Under the pieces are notes generated by a model, which was not told where the DNA came from, made no database searches, and saw nothing but the letters and a program-made list of their open reading frames with translations. Below, one piece after another: positions 22,144-29,771 of a stretch of 34,250 nt of DNA. Made by a program: the position numbers and the translations under genes. The stretch is taken from positions 1 to 34,250 of the forward strand of contig NZ_VCKX01000117.1 in assembly GCF_005889725.1 (NCBI RefSeq), read 5' to 3'. The DNA is from Nonomuraea zeae. Lineage in GTDB: Bacteria > Actinomycetota > Actinomycetes > Streptosporangiales > Streptosporangiaceae. Positions within the stretch are counted from its first letter, which is position 1, and the number at the start of each line of letters is the position of its first letter.

Positions 22144-22950
22144 TTATGAGGCGATGTATCCGCCGTCGACCGGCAACAGCACGCCGGTGACGAACGACGC
22201 CTGGGGGGATGCCAGGTAGCTGACTGCGGCGGCCACGTCGGCGGGGTCGCCCGGGCGGCCCATGGGGGCGCGTTCGACGCGCGGGCGCAGCTGCTCGTCG
22301 GACAGCTGCTGGAGCAGCGGGGTGACGAACACGCCCGGCAGGACGCTGTTGACCCGGATGCCCCTGCTCGCCAGCTCCACCGCGGCGGTCTTGGTCAGCA
22401 TGTGCAGGCCGGCCTTGCTGACCTGGTAGGCGACGGAGGACGGCGGTGAGGGCGGCGGCGGGGGCGGGACGTGGCCGTAGATGGAGCCGATGTTGACGAC
22501 GCTGGCGTGGGGGCTGGCGGTCAGGTCGTCGATGAACGTGCGCAGGCCGGTCCAGGGGGCCCACAGGTTGACGCGCAGGACCCGGTCCCAGTCGTCGTCC
22601 GTGGTGTCGAGCAGGTCCTTGCGGGCGCTGACGCCGGCGTTGTTGACGAGGATGTCCAGGCGGCCGTGGGCGGTGCGGACGGCTTGTGCGAACTGGTCCC
22701 AGGAGTGCCGGTCGGACACGTCAAGCGGGTGGTAGACGGGCACGCCGTCCGACCGGCCCGCGCTCTGGGCGGGTTGCGTGCTGTCGGAGGGGTGTGTGCC
22801 CTCGGAGGGCTTCTGCCAGGGTTTGTCGGCGCGGTCGCGCAGGTCGCCGTACACGACCCGGGCGCCGCGGGCGTACAGGCCGTCCACGATGGCGGCGCCC
22901 AGGCCACCGGCCCCGCCGGTGACGGCGGCGACCAGCCCGTCCAGCTCCAT
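22144..22950 (-). CDS. SDR family oxidoreductase with low-complexity insertion
   Basis: A 268-residue classical SDR and the first gene of the five-gene minus-strand operon. It has Thr-Gly-Gly-Ala-Gly-Gly-Leu-Gly (11-18), Asp36 after the second strand (NAD preference), Asn-Asn-Ala-Gly (103-106), Ser156, Tyr175 and Lys179 (Tyr-Gln-Val-Ser-Lys), and a C-terminal Pro-Val-Asp-Gly-Gly-Tyr. Residues 41-71 are an unusual Ser/Pro/Gln-rich insertion between the second strand and the next helix, and 162-172 is a proline run just before the active-site tyrosine. Both should be surface loops. The ATG at 22950 has AGAGGAG upstream. The MFS gene follows 23 bp downstream. A 9-bp inverted repeat lies just upstream. 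Substrate unknown; probably an alcohol/ketone step in the same pathway. Confidence 0.9.
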   Translation of the reverse strand: MELDGLVAAVTGGAGGLGAAIVDGLYARGARVVYGDLRDRADKPWQKPSEGTHPSDSTQPAQSAGRSDGVPVYHPLDVSDRHSWDQFAQAVRTAHGRLDILVNNAGVSARKDLLDTTDDDWDRVLRVNLWAPWTGLRTFIDDLTASPHASVVNIGSIYGHVPPPPPPSPPSSVAYQVSKAGLHMLTKTAAVELASRGIRVNSVLPGVFVTPLLQQLSDEQLRPRVERAPMGRPGDPADVAAAVSYLASPQASFVTGVLLPVDGGYIAS

Positions 22951-22968
22951 GGAGCACTCCTCTCGGCC

Positions 22969-22998
22969 TGCCCTACCCGCGTTTGTGCTGGTAGGGCA
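22969..22998. promoter_or_regulatory. Perfect 9-bp inverted repeat upstream of the SDR/MFS/C45 operon
   Basis: TGCCCTACC (22969-22977) and GGTAGGGCA (22990-22998) are perfect inverted arms with a 12-bp spacer, ending about 19 bp before the ATG and next to the RBS. The outer TGCCC/GGGCA core is shared with the dyad at 16226-16251, though in the opposite orientation. It is a candidate operator. I could not find a convincing -10/-35 pair in 22951-23091. Confidence 0.45.
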
Positions 22999-23037
22999 CC
23001 TCGAGGACCATCCTGGGCCGACGCGCCGCCCGTCACC

Positions 23038-23079
23038 TCCGTCAAATGACGGATGCGCGCTCTCTTGGGAACGCGCGTG
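23038..23079. terminator. Hairpins downstream of folD
   Basis: Between the folD stop and the SDR operon are a perfect TCCGTCA-AA-TGACGGA dyad (23038-23053) and a second possible stem formed by GCGCG (23055-23059) and CGCGC (23072-23076). They may end folD transcription, although no T run follows. The first dyad could instead be a regulator site for the operon downstream. Confidence 0.35.
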
Positions 23080-23091
23080 ACGTCCGGTGGC

Positions 23092-23940
23092 CTAGTGGAG
23101 ACGCTCTGCCGCCTCCACCACGTTGGACAGCAGCAGGGCGCGGGTCATGGGGCCGACGCCGCCGGGGTTGGGCGTGAGGAAGCCCGCGACCTCCGCCACG
23201 TCCGGCGCCACGTCGCCGGCGATCTTGCCGTCCACCCGGGACACCCCAACGTCGAGCACGGCCGCGCCCGGCTTGACCATGTCGCGGGTGATGAGCCCGG
23301 GCACGCCCGCGGCCGCCACCACGATGTCCGCCCGGCGCACGTGACCGGCCAGGTCCTGGGTGCCGGTGTGGCAGAGGGTCACGGTGGCGTTCTCGCTGCG
23401 GCGGGTCAGGAGCAGGCCGAGCGAGCGGCCTACCGTGATGCCGCGGCCGACCACGGCCACCTCGGCGCCCTTGACCGGCACGCCGTATTCCTGAAGGAGC
23501 AGCACGATGCCGTGCGGGGTGCACGGGAGCGGCGCGTCGACCATGTGGACGAGGCGGCCGAGATTGACCGGGTGGAGGCCGTCGGCGTCCTTCGCCGGGT
23601 CCATCCGCTCCAGCAGGGCCATCGTGTCGAGGTGCTTGGGCAGCGGGAGCTGGACGATGTAGCCGGTGCACTCGGCGGAGGCGTTGAGCTCGTCGATGGC
23701 CGCCTCGACCTCGGCCTGGGTGGCGGTCGCCGGGAGGTCGACGCGGATGGAGGCGATGCCGACCTCGGCGCAGTCGCGGTGCTTGCCCGCGACGTAGATC
23801 TGGCTGCCGGGGTCGTCGCCCACGAGGACGGTGCCCAGGCCCGGCGTGATGCCGCGCTCCTTGAGCGCGGCCACCCGGGTCGCGAGTTCGGCCTTGATCT
23901 TGGCGGCGGTCGCCTTACCGTCGAGTTTCACTGCGCTCAT
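23092..23940 (-). CDS. folD: Bifunctional methylenetetrahydrofolate dehydrogenase/cyclohydrolase
   Basis: A 282-residue cytosolic enzyme interconverting 5,10-methylene-, methenyl- and 10-formyl-tetrahydrofolate with NADP. Its product feeds the two formyl transfers of purine synthesis (purN and purH, both in this window). Motifs are Tyr49 and Lys53 in Tyr-Val-Ala-Gly-Lys-His, Gln-Leu-Pro-Leu-Pro (97-101), Lys117-Asp118-Ala-Asp-Gly, the cofactor loop Gly-Arg-Gly-Ile-Thr-Val-Gly-Arg-Ser (165-173), and Pro-Gly-Gly-Val-Gly-Pro-Met-Thr near the C-terminus. The ATG at 23940 has AAGGATT upstream; a 31-codon upstream extension is unsupported. It stands alone on the minus strand between two accessory operons. 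Confidence 0.97.
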   Translation of the reverse strand: MSAVKLDGKATAAKIKAELATRVAALKERGITPGLGTVLVGDDPGSQIYVAGKHRDCAEVGIASIRVDLPATATQAEVEAAIDELNASAECTGYIVQLPLPKHLDTMALLERMDPAKDADGLHPVNLGRLVHMVDAPLPCTPHGIVLLLQEYGVPVKGAEVAVVGRGITVGRSLGLLLTRRSENATVTLCHTGTQDLAGHVRRADIVVAAAGVPGLITRDMVKPGAAVLDVGVSRVDGKIAGDVAPDVAEVAGFLTPNPGGVGPMTRALLLSNVVEAAERLH

Positions 23941-24049
23941 GCCGCAATCCTTCCATGCCGTCCGCGCGTTCCCGCCGCCGAGATGGCCGGAAGGACCGTA
24001 CGGACTCCGCAGGCGAATCTGAGGGGCTGACACGACGGCGGCTCACGAG

Positions 24050-24090
24050 TTATCCACAGACGCCAGGCAGTTGCTCCCGGTTATCCACAG
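24050..24090 (+). promoter_or_regulatory. Two DnaA-box-like direct repeats TTATCCACAG
   Basis: TTATCCACAG occurs at 24050-24059 and 24081-24090, start to start 31 bp, about three helical turns, in the same orientation. TTATCCACA is the E. coli strong DnaA box; streptomycete boxes are usually TTGTCCACA. The pair lies between divergent folD and the GH38 gene. It may be a DnaA site outside oriC or the site of an unrelated regulator. Function is unproven. Confidence 0.5.
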
Positions 24091-24097
24091 GCAATCG

Positions 24098-24135
24098 TTG
24101 ACATCGTTGTCATTGATCTTGGAAGGGCTTAGGGT
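24098..24135 (+). promoter_or_regulatory. GH38 operon promoter with LacI-type operator over the -35
   Basis: TTGTCA (24107-24112) and TAGGGT (24130-24135) are 17 bp apart, a good promoter for the GH38 operon, giving a leader of about 30 nt. The palindrome TGACATCGTTGTCA (24099-24112), with 5-bp perfect arms and a central CG, covers the -35. This layout is typical of LacI-family operators in actinobacterial sugar operons. No LacI gene is in the window, so the regulator is elsewhere. Confidence 0.55.
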
Positions 24136-24171
24136 TACGGGCGCCAGCAACATGCTCACGGAGGTCTCCCC

Positions 24172-27100
24172 TTGCCTTTCCGCCTGTTGTCCGCAGAGTC
24201 GACCGATCTGTTCGTGGGCTCGCCCGACGAGCCGCACCAAGTGCTCCGCGTCACCGTGGCCGAGGCCGAGCGCAGGTCCTCGCTGGAGCTGCGCGGCGAC
24301 GGCGTCCGGCTGGCCGCCCCCGTGACGGTCCCGCCCGCAGCGGGCGTGCTGGAGATCCCCATGGTCGTGTCGGCGACGCCGGGCACCACCGTCGCGTGCC
24401 TGCTCACGCTGGGCGGGGAGGAGTCGCTGGAGGTCGAGGTCACGGCGGAGGAGCCGGGCTGGACGATGTTCATGGTCTCCCATTTCCACTACGACCCCGT
24501 GTGGTGGAACACGCAGGCCGCCTACACCAGCCCGTGGGAGCTGCTCTCCGCCGACGCGACGACCAGGCCGCTCTATGAGCGAAACGCGTTCGCGCTGGTC
24601 GAGGCGCACATCGAGCTGGCGCTGCGCGACCCCGACTACCGTTTCGTGCTGGCCGAGGTCGACTATCTCAAGCCGTTCTTCGACACCCATCCCGAGCGGC
24701 GGGCCGACCTGCGCGCCCTCATGGCCGAGGGCCGGGCCGAGCTGGTCGGGGGCACGTACAACGAGCCCAACACCAACCTGACCGGGGCCGAGACCACCAT
24801 CCGCAACCTGGTCTACGGCATCGGCTACCAGCGCGACATCCTCGGCGGCGACCCGCGCACCGCGTGGCAGCTCGACGTGTTCGGACACGATCCGCAGTTC
24901 CCCGGCTACCTCGCGGCGGCCGGGCTGACCGGCAGCGCGTGGGCGCGGGGGCCGTTCCACCAGTGGGGGCCGATCAGCAAAAACTTCAGGCAGGCCAAGA
25001 ACGACGCGGCCCTGATGCAGTTCCCGAGCGAGTTCGAGTGGATCGCGCCGTCCGGGCAGGGGGTGCTGACCCACTACATGCCGGCCCACTATTCGGCCGG
25101 GTGGTGGATGGACTCCGCGCCGTCCCTGGAGGCGGCCGCCCTGGCGGTCTACGACCTCTACCGCTCGCTCAAGCCGGTCGCCGCGACGAAGAACATCCTG
25201 CTCCCGGTCGGCACCGACTACACCCCGCCCAACAAGTGGGTCACCGATCTCCACCGGGCGTGGGCGGCCCGTTATGTCTGGCCCAGGTTCGTCTGCGCCA
25301 CGCCCGCCGACTTCCTGAGCGCCGTACGCGCCGGCCGGTCGTCCTTCAGCCCGCAGACCCGCGACATGAACCCCGTCTACACCGGCAAGGACGTCTCCTA
25401 CATCGACACCAAGCAGGCCCAGCGCGCCGCCGAGGTGGCGGCGCTCGACGCCGAGCGGCTGTCGGCGTTCGCGGCCGCGCTCGGTCTGGGCCGCTACCCG
25501 CACACCGCGCTCGACAAGGTGTGGCGGCAGCTCGCCTACGGCGCGCACCACGACGCGATCACCGGCTCCGAGTCCGACCAGGTCTACATCGACCTGCTGA
25601 CCGGCTGGCGCGAGGCGCACGACCTGGCCGCCGCCGCCCGCGACGCCGCACTCGACGCTCTGACCGCCCGGATCTCGGTGGACGAGCGCAGCGTGGTGGT
25701 GACCAACACCCTGCCCTTCGCCCGCGACGGCCTGGTCCGGATCCCCCTGCCGGCCGGCCAGACCCTGGCCGACCCGTCCGGGGCCGAGGTGCCCGCCGTG
25801 TCCGAGCGCGGCACGCTCGCCTTCCTGGCCCGCGAGGTGCCGTCGATGGGCTGGCGCACCTACCGCGTGGTCCCCGGCTCCCCCGGCGGCTGGCGGCAGA
25901 CCCAGGCCGCCGCCACGCCGGGCCCCGTCACCATCGCGAACGAACGCTGGCAGGTCACGACCGACCCCGCCCAGGGCGGCGCGCTGACCTCGATCGCCGA
26001 CCGGGCCTCGGGCCAGGAGCTCCTCACCGGCCCGGGTAACGAGCTACGCGTCTACCACGAATATCCCCAGCATCCCGACATGGGCGAGGGGCCCTGGCAT
26101 CTCATTCCCACCGGCCGCGCCGTGGGGTCGGCGCAGGCGCCGGCGGCGAGCGTACGCACGGAGACGAGCCCGGTCGGCCGGCGCCTGATCGTCACCGGCC
26201 AGGTCGGCGAGATCGCCTACGAGCAGACCGTCACCCTGCTGACCGGCTCCGACCGGATCGACTTCGCCACCCGCGTGCTCGACCACACCGGCGCCGACCG
26301 GCTGCTCCGCGTCCGCTTCCCCGCCCTGGTCGAGGGCGCCCTTCCGGTGTCCGACGTGTCGGGCGCGGTGGTGGGGCGCGGGTTCGCGCTGCCCGACGTG
26401 GACTCGGCGGAGCATCCGTGGACGCTCGACAACCCCGCCAACACCTGGTTCGGCCTGTCCGCCACGGCGAAGGTCGATCTCGGGCAGGCGGGGGCGCGGG
26501 CGCTGGGCGTCGCCGAGATCGTCGTGCCGACCCTGGCCGACGCCCCGAAGGCCCGCGACCTGGTGGTGGCCCTGGCCAGAGTGGGCGTCACGGCCACCAC
26601 GTCCTCCGCGCCCGGCACCCGCTACGGCTGGCTGGACGTCGACTCGAACCTGCCGGACGTACGCATCGTCCTGGGCGGCCCCGACGACAACCCCCTGGCC
26701 GCCGAGCTGCTCTCCCGGGCCGACCCGGCCTACCTCGACGCCATCAAGTCGGGGGCCTCCCGCGTCTGGGTGCCCGCCGCGCGCCCGCTGCCCGAGGTCT
26801 GGCAGCCGAGCGCCGACCTCCGCGATCTGCGCGCCCTGCCCGCCCTGATCGTCTCGGGCCCGATCGCCGACCTGGTGACCGACCTGGCCGACGCCACGAT
26901 CGAGGCGGTCTGCCCGCTGGGCGCGGAACGGCTCGACGACCGCACGGTCGCCCTGCTCACCTACGGCCTGCCCGGCTTCGCGGTGGACCCGTCGGGGGCT
27001 CTGCACCTGTCGCTGATGCGCTCCTGCACCGGCTGGCCGTCGGGGGTCTGGCTGGACCCGCCCCACCGCACGACCCCTGACGGCTCGGGCTTCCAGCTCC

Positions 27101-28608
27101 AGCACTGGACGCACGAGTTCACCTACTCGCTGGCGGCCGGCCCAGGCGACTGGCGGGCACTGCAGCTGCCTGCCGCGGCGCAGGAGCACATCACCCCGCT
27201 CCATGCCCGCCTGGTGGACGCCGCCCAGCCCGGCGACCTCCCCTCGACCCACTCCCTGCTCACCCTCACGCCGGCCCGCGACGTCCTGCTCAGCACGCTC
27301 AAAGCCACCGGCAACCCACACGCCCACGGCCTGACCAGCACCGCCACCCCCGGCATCACAGGCTCGACCGCACCCCCGGCCGCGAGCTCAGCCGTGCCCC
27401 TCGCCTCAGGCTCGGCCAAACCCCTGGCCGCCGACAGCCTGGCTGCCGACACGGCCGAGCTCCTGACGGCCGCCGCGGCCGAGCCTCTGACCGGTGGTGG
27501 CGCGCCCACCCTGACCATCCGCCTGATCGAATCGACCGGCCTGGGTGTGGAGGCCGAGCTTGCCTCTCCCGTCCTCGCCCTGAGCGACCTCACTCATTCG
27601 GACCTCCTCGAACGCCCCGGCGGCCCGGTCACCAGCCTCCGCCTGACCGGCTCCGAAGTCGCCACCTACCTGGTCCCGGCCGCACCACCCGCAGCCGCAC
27701 CGCCGACCGCTGCGTCCTCACCGACCTCGCACGGACCGGCCGTACCAGCGGGCTCGGCGACAGCACGCGGATCGGCGGTGACACCGGCTCCGCCCACGGG
27801 CTACGAGCTCGGCCCCACGACAGAGCAGGCCCAGCCCGTCTACAGCCGCTACTGGCTGCACAACAAGGGGCCCGCCCCGCTGGGCTACCTGCCGATCTCC
27901 ATCGCCCTCACCCCCGGCCTCGTCACCTCGCCCGAGGGCCCCTTCGAGGTGGAGGCGGTGCTCTCCTCCCACCTGACGGACGAGCCCCACGAGGGCCTGG
28001 TCGAGGTGCGCGTACCGGAAGGGTGGAGCGCCACCCCCGCCCAGCGTCCCTTCCGCCTCGCGCCGGGCGGCCACCTCCGATTCCCGGTCACGGTGACTCC
28101 CCCGCCGTCTTCCGCAGAGACGACCCACGGGCTGTACTTCATCTCCGCCCGGACCTCGGCAGGCGGCCAGTCGTTCGAGGACGTCACCACCGTGGCCTTC
28201 GGAGACGCCCCGGAGCTTCCCGTGCCGGGCCCGCCTCCGGAGCACCACGCCGCCACCCGCGGCACCAAGTCCGCCGAGTCCCGCCCCACCGGCCTGGCCA
28301 TCTCCGTCGTCACCGAAGCCCTGACGCTGTGTCCCGGCGACCGTACCTCCCTCGTGCTGCGGCTCACCAACACGACGTCCGACGAGATCCGCGGCGAGGC
28401 CCAGCTCGCCTCCCCCTGGGGCACCTGGTCCCTGCTCCCGCAGGTCATCCAGGGCTTCACGGTGGCGGCGGGCGCGGCGGTGGACGTGTCGTTCCCGGTC
28501 GAGGCGGCCGAGGACGCCGCCGACGGTCATTCCTGGGCGCTGGCCAAGGTCATGTGGTTCGGCCGCTGCCAGTACGCCCCGGCGGTGCGCCTGGAGGTGA
28601 CCCGGTGA
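24172..28608 (+). CDS. Glycoside hydrolase family 38 alpha-mannosidase, unusually long
   Basis: A 1478-residue retaining alpha-mannosidase without a signal peptide, so probably cytosolic. GH38 motifs: zinc ligands His106 and Asp108 in His-Phe-His-Tyr-Asp-Pro-Val-Trp-Trp, nucleophile Asp235 in Trp-Gln-Leu-Asp-Val-Phe-Gly-His-Asp, and His459-His460-Asp-Ala-Ile-Thr-Gly. The middle and mannosidase C-terminal beta domains follow. Ala/Pro/Ser/Thr-rich stretches at about 1051-1113 and 1169-1211 interrupt the beta region. Residues 1370-1478 look like an NPCBM/NEW3-type beta domain. The start is the TTG at 24172, with GGAGGT 6 bases upstream; the ATG at 24152 is out of frame. The stop overlaps the next GTG by 4 bp, and a ROK kinase follows. 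It likely trims mannosides for the kinase; the exact substrate is unknown. Confidence 0.92.
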   Translation: MPFRLLSAESTDLFVGSPDEPHQVLRVTVAEAERRSSLELRGDGVRLAAPVTVPPAAGVLEIPMVVSATPGTTVACLLTLGGEESLEVEVTAEEPGWTMFMVSHFHYDPVWWNTQAAYTSPWELLSADATTRPLYERNAFALVEAHIELALRDPDYRFVLAEVDYLKPFFDTHPERRADLRALMAEGRAELVGGTYNEPNTNLTGAETTIRNLVYGIGYQRDILGGDPRTAWQLDVFGHDPQFPGYLAAAGLTGSAWARGPFHQWGPISKNFRQAKNDAALMQFPSEFEWIAPSGQGVLTHYMPAHYSAGWWMDSAPSLEAAALAVYDLYRSLKPVAATKNILLPVGTDYTPPNKWVTDLHRAWAARYVWPRFVCATPADFLSAVRAGRSSFSPQTRDMNPVYTGKDVSYIDTKQAQRAAEVAALDAERLSAFAAALGLGRYPHTALDKVWRQLAYGAHHDAITGSESDQVYIDLLTGWREAHDLAAAARDAALDALTARISVDERSVVVTNTLPFARDGLVRIPLPAGQTLADPSGAEVPAVSERGTLAFLAREVPSMGWRTYRVVPGSPGGWRQTQAAATPGPVTIANERWQVTTDPAQGGALTSIADRASGQELLTGPGNELRVYHEYPQHPDMGEGPWHLIPTGRAVGSAQAPAASVRTETSPVGRRLIVTGQVGEIAYEQTVTLLTGSDRIDFATRVLDHTGADRLLRVRFPALVEGALPVSDVSGAVVGRGFALPDVDSAEHPWTLDNPANTWFGLSATAKVDLGQAGARALGVAEIVVPTLADAPKARDLVVALARVGVTATTSSAPGTRYGWLDVDSNLPDVRIVLGGPDDNPLAAELLSRADPAYLDAIKSGASRVWVPAARPLPEVWQPSADLRDLRALPALIVSGPIADLVTDLADATIEAVCPLGAERLDDRTVALLTYGLPGFAVDPSGALHLSLMRSCTGWPSGVWLDPPHRTTPDGSGFQLQHWTHEFTYSLAAGPGDWRALQLPAAAQEHITPLHARLVDAAQPGDLPSTHSLLTLTPARDVLLSTLKATGNPHAHGLTSTATPGITGSTAPPAASSAVPLASGSAKPLAADSLAADTAELLTAAAAEPLTGGGAPTLTIRLIESTGLGVEAELASPVLALSDLTHSDLLERPGGPVTSLRLTGSEVATYLVPAAPPAAAPPTAASSPTSHGPAVPAGSATARGSAVTPAPPTGYELGPTTEQAQPVYSRYWLHNKGPAPLGYLPISIALTPGLVTSPEGPFEVEAVLSSHLTDEPHEGLVEVRVPEGWSATPAQRPFRLAPGGHLRFPVTVTPPPSSAETTHGLYFISARTSAGGQSFEDVTTVAFGDAPELPVPGPPPEHHAATRGTKSAESRPTGLAISVVTEALTLCPGDRTSLVLRLTNTTSDEIRGEAQLASPWGTWSLLPQVIQGFTVAAGAAVDVSFPVEAAEDAADGHSWALAKVMWFGRCQYAPAVRLEVTR

Positions 28609-29771
28609 CCCTCCACGCCCACGACCGGCCGCACACCACCGCCGCAGAAGACCCGGCCGCAGACGCGGGCCCGATCACCGGCCCCGCAGGTGCAGGTGCG
28701 AGTGCGGGTGGGGTTGCGGGTGCGGGTGCGATCATCGGCTGGGTCGGTGACCTTCCCATTCCGCGCAGCCGCCTTAATCAGCGCATCGCCGACCTGCGCA
28801 ATGGTCCGCTCCGAGCGGCCCTGCCCGCGCCGGGCAGCTCCGAGGACCGGCAGCTCGCCCGATGGCTGACCCAGGTCATCCTCACCGAATCCCTCTGCGA
28901 GTCGACGGCTGCCGAGCTCGGCTTGCCTTCAGAGGAGGTGCCATCGCACCGTGCGGTGGCAGCCCGGCACCGTGCCGAGCTGTCAACGCACGGTGCTGAG
29001 ATGGCAGCGCACCATGCCGAAGTGGCGCCACACCGTGCCGGGTCCCAGTTTGAGCGCCCGGACGCCCGACGCCTGCCCTGTGCTCAGACCGGGCGCGACG
29101 GCCGCCACCCCCCGCCCACCGTGCTCGACCGGGTGGCCGCCGTGGAGCTGGGCTCGATCAACGCCGCCGCCTACAACGGCAGCGTGTGGGTGCGCGCGAT
29201 GTTCCAGCACGTCACCGCCTCGGTGACCGTACCTCCGGAATGGCGGCGACCCTCTAGGGAGCTTCCGCGCCCGCCACTTCACCTCGTACAGCACCGCCTT
29301 TTCGCCGACCGCTCGCGCGCCGACCTGGCGACCCCGTCCGATCTCGAACCGCTCGGCGCGGTGACGCTCGACTCCCTGCCGTCCGCCATCGCCGAAGCCA
29401 TCCGACGCCAGACCTACGGCACGATCGTGGGGCCGGTGGAGGATGCGCTCGGCTGGCATGTCGCGGTGGCCACTCCGGCACCCGTACCAGAGGAGTTCGC
29501 GACGCCTCGGCCCACACGACAGGAGCACATGCCACACCAACCGGCCCCAGCCCTATCCATGTCCGGCCCATTCGCGGTCGGTTCCTCAGTGCGTGACCGA
29601 GCCGCGCCCAGACCAGAGACGGGCGAGCACGACTCGCCGCTGCTGGAATCTGCGCGGCGTCGAGCCTTCGCGCGATGGCTCGACGACATGCGTGCCCAGA
29701 AGGTAAGACTCGTCCCCGGCCTCGAACATCCTGGTGATCCTCGCCAGCCCGACAACCACCACAAACACTGA
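28605..29771 (+). CDS. Parvulin/SurA-like (PPIC-type) protein with repeat insertions
   Basis: A 388-residue protein I cannot name firmly. After a Gly/Ala-rich start, residues 43-107 (Ile-Gly-Trp-Val-Gly-Asp-Leu-Pro-Ile-Pro, then Arg-Gln-Leu-Ala-Arg-Trp-Leu-Thr-Gln-Val) resemble a SurA N-terminal helical region. Residues 225-292 resemble a parvulin core: Phe-Ala-Asp-Arg-Ser-Arg-Ala-Asp, then Leu-Gly-Ala-Val-Thr, then Gly-Thr-Ile-Val-Gly-Pro-Val-Glu-Asp-Ala-Leu-Gly-Trp-His-Val. Residues 346-376 form a C-terminal helix like those after PPIC domains. No signal peptide is visible, unlike exported SurA/PrsA. A five-unit heptad repeat (115-149) and a Pro-rich insert (298-345) interrupt it. The GTG at 28605 (GGAGGT upstream) overlaps the GH38 stop; the ROK start overlaps its stop as TGATG. 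A chaperone role for the very large mannosidase is possible but speculative. Confidence 0.7.
   Translation: MTLHAHDRPHTTAAEDPAADAGPITGPAGAGASAGGVAGAGAIIGWVGDLPIPRSRLNQRIADLRNGPLRAALPAPGSSEDRQLARWLTQVILTESLCESTAAELGLPSEEVPSHRAVAARHRAELSTHGAEMAAHHAEVAPHRAGSQFERPDARRLPCAQTGRDGRHPPPTVLDRVAAVELGSINAAAYNGSVWVRAMFQHVTASVTVPPEWRRPSRELPRPPLHLVQHRLFADRSRADLATPSDLEPLGAVTLDSLPSAIAEAIRRQTYGTIVGPVEDALGWHVAVATPAPVPEEFATPRPTRQEHMPHQPAPALSMSGPFAVGSSVRDRAAPRPETGEHDSPLLESARRRAFARWLDDMRAQKVRLVPGLEHPGDPRQPDNHHKH
28947..29051 (+). repeat. Five degenerate 21-bp tandem units inside the parvulin-like gene
   Basis: Units begin at 28947, 28968, 28989, 29010 and 29031, each opening CACCGTGC or a close variant. They encode heptads of the form His-Arg/Gly/His-Ala-Glu-x-x-x. 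The repeat stays in frame, and its period matches exactly seven codons. A shorter Gly/Ala repeat of GGTGCG-like hexamers lies at about 28686-28735 in the same gene. Confidence 0.85.

Noticed and set aside
19409..22219. 936-residue plus-strand frame, the second longest in the window
   Set aside because: It lies antisense to three motif-rich genes (deacetylase-type, C45, MFS). Long stop-free antisense frames are expected at this GC content, and its His/Arg/Gln-rich text has no domain or RBS.
24050..24090. Replication origin suggested by two DnaA-box-like sites
   Set aside because: Only two boxes, no AT-rich unwinding region and no dnaA, dnaN or parAB nearby. It is kept only as a possible regulatory pair.
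28023..28604. Upstream extension of the parvulin-like frame into the GH38 gene
   Set aside because: It overlaps the coding end of GH38 in another frame. The GTG at 28605 has a consensus RBS and overlaps the GH38 stop in the usual way.
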